Of a stretch of DNA of 64,000 nt, positions 55,747 through 64,000 are shown piece after piece. Made by a program: the position numbers and the translations under genes. Origin of the DNA: Deinococcus carri (GTDB lineage Bacteria > Deinococcota > Deinococci > Deinococcales > Deinococcaceae); contig NZ_BAABRP010000001.1 in NCBI RefSeq assembly GCF_039545055.1, positions 797,501 to 861,500 of the forward strand, read 5' to 3'. The first letter of the stretch is position 1. Each line of letters starts with the position of its first letter. Below the pieces are notes generated by a model, which was given only the letters and a program-made list of their open reading frames with translations, had not been told where the DNA came from and made no database searches.

Positions 55747-56662
55747 TCACCCCTTCACCGCCCCCTCGATGCCCTTCATGAAGTACCGCTGCCCGAAGGC
55801 GAAGATCACCAGGATGGGCAGGACCGTGATCACCGCCCCGGCCATCACCGCACGCGAGTTGGTGCTGAAGGTGCCCGACAGTTCCAGCAACCCCGCAGAG
55901 AGCGGCATCAGGTTCTTGTCGGGCAGCATGATGCGCGCCCACAGGAAGGAGTTCCAGTACGCCACGAACTCCAGAATGCCGAAGGCCACGATGGTCGGGA
56001 GCGCCAGCGGCAGCATGATGCGCCGCCAGATCGTGAGTTCCTTCGCGCCGTCAATGCGGGCGGCCTCGATCAGCTCGATGGGCACCCCCAGGTACGCCTG
56101 ACGCAGCAGAAACAGCCCCACGATGCTGGCGATGCCCGGCAGCACGACCGCCGCGTACTGCCGCACGGCGTCCAGCACCGGATTGGTCTGTTGCAGCAGC
56201 CCCAGCTTGATGGTGGTGATGTAGTTGACGATCAGACCCGCCTCGTTGGGCAGCACCATCAACACCAGGATCGAGTAGAAGATCAGGTCGCGCCCCGGAA
56301 AGCGCATCTTGGCGAGCGGGTACGCGGCCAGCGCCGCCAACGTGACGGTGAGGGTCACGCCCGCCGTGCAGATGATCAGGCTGTTCAGAATCAGCCGCCA
56401 GAACGGCACGGTGGTGCCCGTCAGCACCTCCACGTAATTTTTCAGGCTGACGCCGCTGGGCAGCAGCTTCGCCTCGTAGATGTTCCCGGTCGGCTCCAGG
56501 CTGGTGATCAGCGTCCAGTAGAACGGATAGAGCATGATCAGGGCAATGACGCCCAGCACGACGTAGGCCGCGAGGTTCGCCACCCGGTCCTTGCGCCGTT
56601 TCCTGGCCCGGAGATCGGCGGCCGTTTTGCTGACCGCTGACGGCTGATCGCTGACCGCTCCT

Positions 56663-56670
<8 letters not shown>
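55747..56670 (-). CDS. carbohydrate ABC transporter permease, MalG type
   Basis: The 307-residue protein of the MalG/UgpE group has six helices. The EAA loop reads IELIEAARIDGAKELTIWRRIMLPLALP, and the C-terminal end is AFGQRYFMKGIEGAVKG, a strong family hallmark. The cytosolic N-terminus (VSDQPSAVSKTAADL) is encoded by a heptad arm. It overlaps the MalF-type gene by 8 nt. The binding protein and ATPase are absent from the window. Confidence 0.93.
56629..56661. repeat. single heptad arm, family GCTGACC, within the MalG-type N-terminus
   Basis: Units GCTGACC, GCTGACG and GCTGATC run in series and belong to the same family as the arms flanking the APH-like gene. No opposite arm is adjacent. 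Confidence 0.75.
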
Positions 56671-57595
<925 letters not shown>

Positions 57596-57602
57596 GCCCG
57601 GC

Positions 57603-57608
57603 AGTCTA
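57603..57608 (-). promoter_or_regulatory. -10 element TAGACT of the sugar permease unit, leaderless
   Basis: It ends 7 nt before ATG 57595, between that gene and an upstream terminator. Confidence 0.7.
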
Positions 57609-57633
57609 CGCACAAGCACCCGCCCGGGGCATG

Positions 57634-57664
57634 AAAAACCGGCCACCCCGTGGGGAAGCCGGTT
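57634..57664 (-). terminator. intrinsic terminator of the small hydrophilin gene
   Basis: On the minus strand AACCGGC and GCCGGTT form a stem (with CCCC/GGGG inside) followed by a T-run. It lies 22 nt past the hydrophilin stop. Confidence 0.85.
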
Positions 57665-57685
57665 CCAACAGGCGCTGCTGGGAGG

Positions 57686-57931
57686 TTAGTGGCCGTCGCC
57701 GTCCTGCGCCTCGCGCTTGCCGGAGTTGTACTCGGCGTGGGCCTCGGCGTTGTGAACCTCGGCCTTGGCGCGGTCCTCGGCGGCCTCGGTGCGGTCCTTC
57801 AGGTTGTCGGCGGTGCCCCCGAAGTTGCTGGCGATGTCGTGCCCGGCGGCGCGGGCGCGGTCGGCCCCTTCCTTCAGCTTGGCTCCGGCGGCGTCGGCCA
57901 TGTTCTCCAGCGTGCTTTTGTCGTCACTCAT
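57686..57931 (-). CDS. small hydrophilin / LEA-like stress protein (81 aa)
   Basis: This is a highly charged, Gly/Ala/Asp/Glu/Lys-rich protein with no hydrophobic core. Its helical repeats (AAGAKLKEGADRARAAG; LKDRTEAAEDRAKAEVHNAEAHAEYN) give LEA group 3/CsbD-like composition. ATG 57929-57931 has the strong site AGGAGG 9 nt upstream, unlike most genes here, suggesting regulated high-level translation. It has its own terminator. A role in desiccation or osmotic protection is inferred. Confidence 0.82.
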   Translation of the reverse strand: MSDDKSTLENMADAAGAKLKEGADRARAAGHDIASNFGGTADNLKDRTEAAEDRAKAEVHNAEAHAEYNSGKREAQDGDGH

Positions 57932-58140
57932 CAGTGTGAACCTCCTGGCTTTGGATTCCCGCTTGGGTGGACGCAGCATCGCGCGCCCCGCACCCGCCCG
58001 GGTGAAGGGAAGCTTGAGGGGTTCATTACCCTTTTCCTGACTCAGCCTTAAGGAAAGGCGGGACAGCCGCGGAATGTTGGACCGTGTGTACACCTCCCCG
58101 GTAACAGGGACACCCCTGCCCCCGCCGGGCCGGGTGGGGG

Positions 58141-58146
58141 TAGAGT
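58141..58146 (+). promoter_or_regulatory. -10 element TAGAGT upstream of icd
   Basis: It ends 9 nt before ATG 58156, allowing a leader of only two or three bases. The decamer GTTGGACCGT beside it recurs 69 bp upstream (58076-58085 and 58145-58154) in the 224-bp divergent spacer. Confidence 0.5.
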
Positions 58147-58155
58147 TGGACCGTC

Positions 58156-59417
<1,262 letters not shown>

Positions 59418-59418
<1 letters not shown>

Positions 59419-59552
59419 TACGGATTCCGATTGAAGGGTGTTGAAGACACCCGGAAATCCGACCAGAGGGAGAAGGAACAAGGGCGGATTTCGGGAGATG
59501 GATGAACAGGCGGTGCCCTCCCGCCTGTTCAGGAATTGGACGGAATCCGTAT
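59418..59552 (+). repeat. stop-codon-abutting TIR element, copy 3
   Basis: The 12-bp TIRs ATACGGATTCCG (59418-59429) and CGGAATCCGTAT (59541-59552) are perfect inverted copies. Internal hairpins are GGGTGT/ACACCC, CGGAAATCCG/CGGATTTCGG and GAACAGGCGG/CCGCCTGTTC. The icd TAA overlaps the first TIR base. It is reversed relative to copies 1 and 2 on the plus strand, so its polarity relative to the upstream gene is the same. Confidence 0.82.
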
Positions 59553-59569
59553 AAGCACGCCGGGCCAAC

Positions 59570-59615
59570 AAGCGGGGGCAGAGAGCCATAGTGGCCTCTG
59601 CCCCCGCTTTTGCTT
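59570..59615 (+). terminator. strong intrinsic terminator after icd
   Basis: A perfect 14-bp stem (AAGCGGGGGCAGAG with its complement) with a 12-nt loop is followed by TTTGCTT. It also faces the nadA 3' end. Confidence 0.85.
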
Positions 59616-59624
59616 GAGTCGGCT

Positions 59625-60620
<996 letters not shown>

Positions 60621-60621
60621 T

Positions 60622-61458
<837 letters not shown>

Positions 61459-61495
61459 GGCGACCTACGGTCAACACGGCCAGTCGTGAATGAAA

Positions 61496-63034
<1,539 letters not shown>

Positions 63035-63041
63035 GGCCCGC

Positions 63042-63047
63042 AGGGTA
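63042..63047 (-). promoter_or_regulatory. -10 element TACCCT of nadBCA, leaderless GTG
   Basis: It ends 7 nt before GTG 63034 and is back-to-back with the plus-strand promoter at 63079. Confidence 0.75.
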
Positions 63048-63078
63048 AGGGAAGCAGGCCGGGGCGAGGCCCACCCTG

Positions 63079-63084
63079 TACACT
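63079..63084 (+). promoter_or_regulatory. -10 element TACACT, leaderless start at 63091
   Basis: It ends 6 nt before the ATG, within a divergent spacer of only 56 bp. Confidence 0.7.
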
Positions 63085-63090
63085 CCTGCC

Positions 63091-63318
63091 ATGACGCGCG
63101 TCCTGTTCGCCCTCGCCGGCGTGGTGCTGCTGGCCCTGACCGCACTGGCCCTGGTGTGGCTGGCGGGGCAACTGCTGGTGGGCCTGGGGGCCTTCGTGGT
63201 CGGCCTGGCGGCGGTGCTGGCGCGGCTGCTGCGCTTCCTGCTGCTGGCCGGCGTGCTGGGCGGCCTGGCCTACTTCATCGCGAGTGCGTGGCGGCCCGCC
63301 CGCGAGGTGCGCCGGTGA
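63091..63318 (+). CDS. small membrane protein (75 aa)
   Basis: Two hydrophobic helices cover nearly the whole protein (LFALAGVVLLALTALALVWLA and LLRFLLLAGVLGGLAYFIASA), with a basic C-terminus (WRPAREVRR). The leaderless start is supported by TACACT. The stop overlaps the methyltransferase GTG (GTGA at 63315-63318), so the two are coupled. The function is unknown. Confidence 0.72.
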   Translation: MTRVLFALAGVVLLALTALALVWLAGQLLVGLGAFVVGLAAVLARLLRFLLLAGVLGGLAYFIASAWRPAREVRR

Positions 63319-64000
63319 GCGCCCCCGACCGCTTCCTGGGCCGCGCGGACGTGTACGCCCAGGCGCGGCCCTCCTACCCGGATGCACTCGGCGCATGGCT
63401 GGCGGAACGGGGCCTGCTGCCCGGTGGCGTGGCCGACGTGGGCGCGGGCACGGGCCTCTTTACCCGCCTGCTGCTGGCGCACGGGGCGCAGGTTCACGCC
63501 GTCGAGCCGAACCCCGAGATGCGTGCTCAGCTGGCCGCCGGCTTGGCCGAGGCCGTGGCCGCGGGCCGCCTGACCGTCCACGACGGCACCAGTGAGGCGA
63601 CCGACCTGCCGGACGCCAGCGTGTCCCTCGTCACCGCCGCGCAGGCCGCCCACTGGTTCGCGCCCGCACCCACCGTCCGCGAGTTCCGCCGCATCCTGCG
63701 CCCCGGCGGGCACGTGCTGCTGGTCTGGAACGACTGGCGGGGCGAGGCTGTCCCCTTCAACCGGGCGTATGGGGAGGTGGTCATGAAGTTCGCCGAGGGC
63801 ATGCCCGAGGTGGTGACGCGCGTGCCCGACGCCGAACTGCCGCAGCTCCTCCCCGGCGGCTTCGAGCAGGTCACCTTCGGGAATCCCCTCTCCCTCACCC
63901 GCGAGCGCCTCCACGCCCTCGCGGCCAGCGTCAGCTACCTGCCCTCGCCCAGCGATGCGGCCTACCCGGCGATGGTGCGGGAACTGAATGCCCTCTTCGA
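63315..64000 (+). CDS. class I SAM-dependent methyltransferase, truncated by the window edge
   Basis: The reading frame from GTG 63315 stays open to the last base, so the C-terminus is missing. The first 228 codons show the FLGRADVYAQARPSYP start typical of UbiE/type 11-like methyltransferases, motif I VADVGAGTGLFTRLL, the acidic AVEPNPEM loop, and SLVTAAQAAHWFAP followed by RPGGHVLLVWND. It is translationally coupled to the small membrane protein upstream. The substrate is unknown. Confidence 0.9.
   Translation, partial: MSAPDRFLGRADVYAQARPSYPDALGAWLAERGLLPGGVADVGAGTGLFTRLLLAHGAQVHAVEPNPEMRAQLAAGLAEAVAAGRLTVHDGTSEATDLPDASVSLVTAAQAAHWFAPAPTVREFRRILRPGGHVLLVWNDWRGEAVPFNRAYGEVVMKFAEGMPEVVTRVPDAELPQLLPGGFEQVTFGNPLSLTRERLHALAASVSYLPSPSDAAYPAMVRELNALF

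Overview
The window is very G+C-rich, densely packed bacterial chromosome and fits the genus Deinococcus. The support is the gene content (PhoH-YbeY-DgkA cluster, two DinB/YfiT proteins, LEA-like proteins, a CHASE sensor kinase) and the promoter style. Twenty-one genes carry a TAnnnT -10 hexamer exactly 6 or 7 nt before an ATG or GTG, the signature of leaderless mRNAs that are common in Deinococcus. I do not assign a species. I see no rRNA, tRNA, CRISPR array or insertion-sequence transposase. The last gene runs off the right edge.

Layout. 1-2005 (+): Nudix hydrolase, gamma-carbonic anhydrase and an unknown protein in one overlapping unit. 2006-2565: non-coding G/C palindromes. 2566-5117 (-): ispH and a secreted phospholipase D-like protein. 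5253-10102 (-): phoH (interrupted by an intein), ybeY, dgkA, then a PlsY/acyl-ACP-reductase fusion. 10346-16195 (+): aroE, a CHASE-PAS histidine kinase, a receiver-kinase hybrid and OsmC. 16269-18837: maf and deoC (-) against bcp and rpiA (+). 18883-26885 (-): a DUF255 thioredoxin-fold protein, dxs, two lipoproteins and recN. 27095-29420 (+): a LEA-like coiled-coil protein and a degenerate AroE paralogue. 29487-33515 (-): a dppABC-type peptide importer with a good promoter, a possible operator and a leader hairpin. 33675-38101: subtilase lipoprotein, DUF2227 protein, exported protein and methyltransferase. 38171-42659 (-): deacetylase, MGDG-synthase-like glycosyltransferase, LptF/G-type permease, fabZ and a small membrane protein. 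42771-49064: small gene and acyl-CoA dehydrogenase (+), class III aminotransferase, APH-like protein and DinB (-), DUF4180 (+), pruA (-). 49198-53785 (-): ROK kinase, small exported protein, DUF4127, alpha/beta hydrolase, histidine phosphatase and DinB. 53935-57595 (-): FAD oxidoreductase, lipoprotein and two sugar ABC permeases. 57686-64000: small hydrophilin (-), icd (+), nadA-nadC-nadB (-), small membrane protein and a truncated methyltransferase (+).

The most unusual content is in the spacers. Fourteen elements are built from degenerate 7-bp units, most arranged as two inverted arms, in about six sequence families. They sit between genes but also supply stop codons, N-termini and one internal segment of proteins. 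A second family has three copies with near-identical 12-bp terminal inverted repeats. Each copy starts exactly at the stop codon of an upstream gene, always in the same polarity, and its two internal hairpins change sequence while keeping pairing. Protein-level highlights are the PlsY/acyl-ACP-reductase fusion with the reductase cysteine conserved, the class 3 intein in PhoH, and an operon joining an LptF/G-type permease to glycolipid and polysaccharide enzymes.
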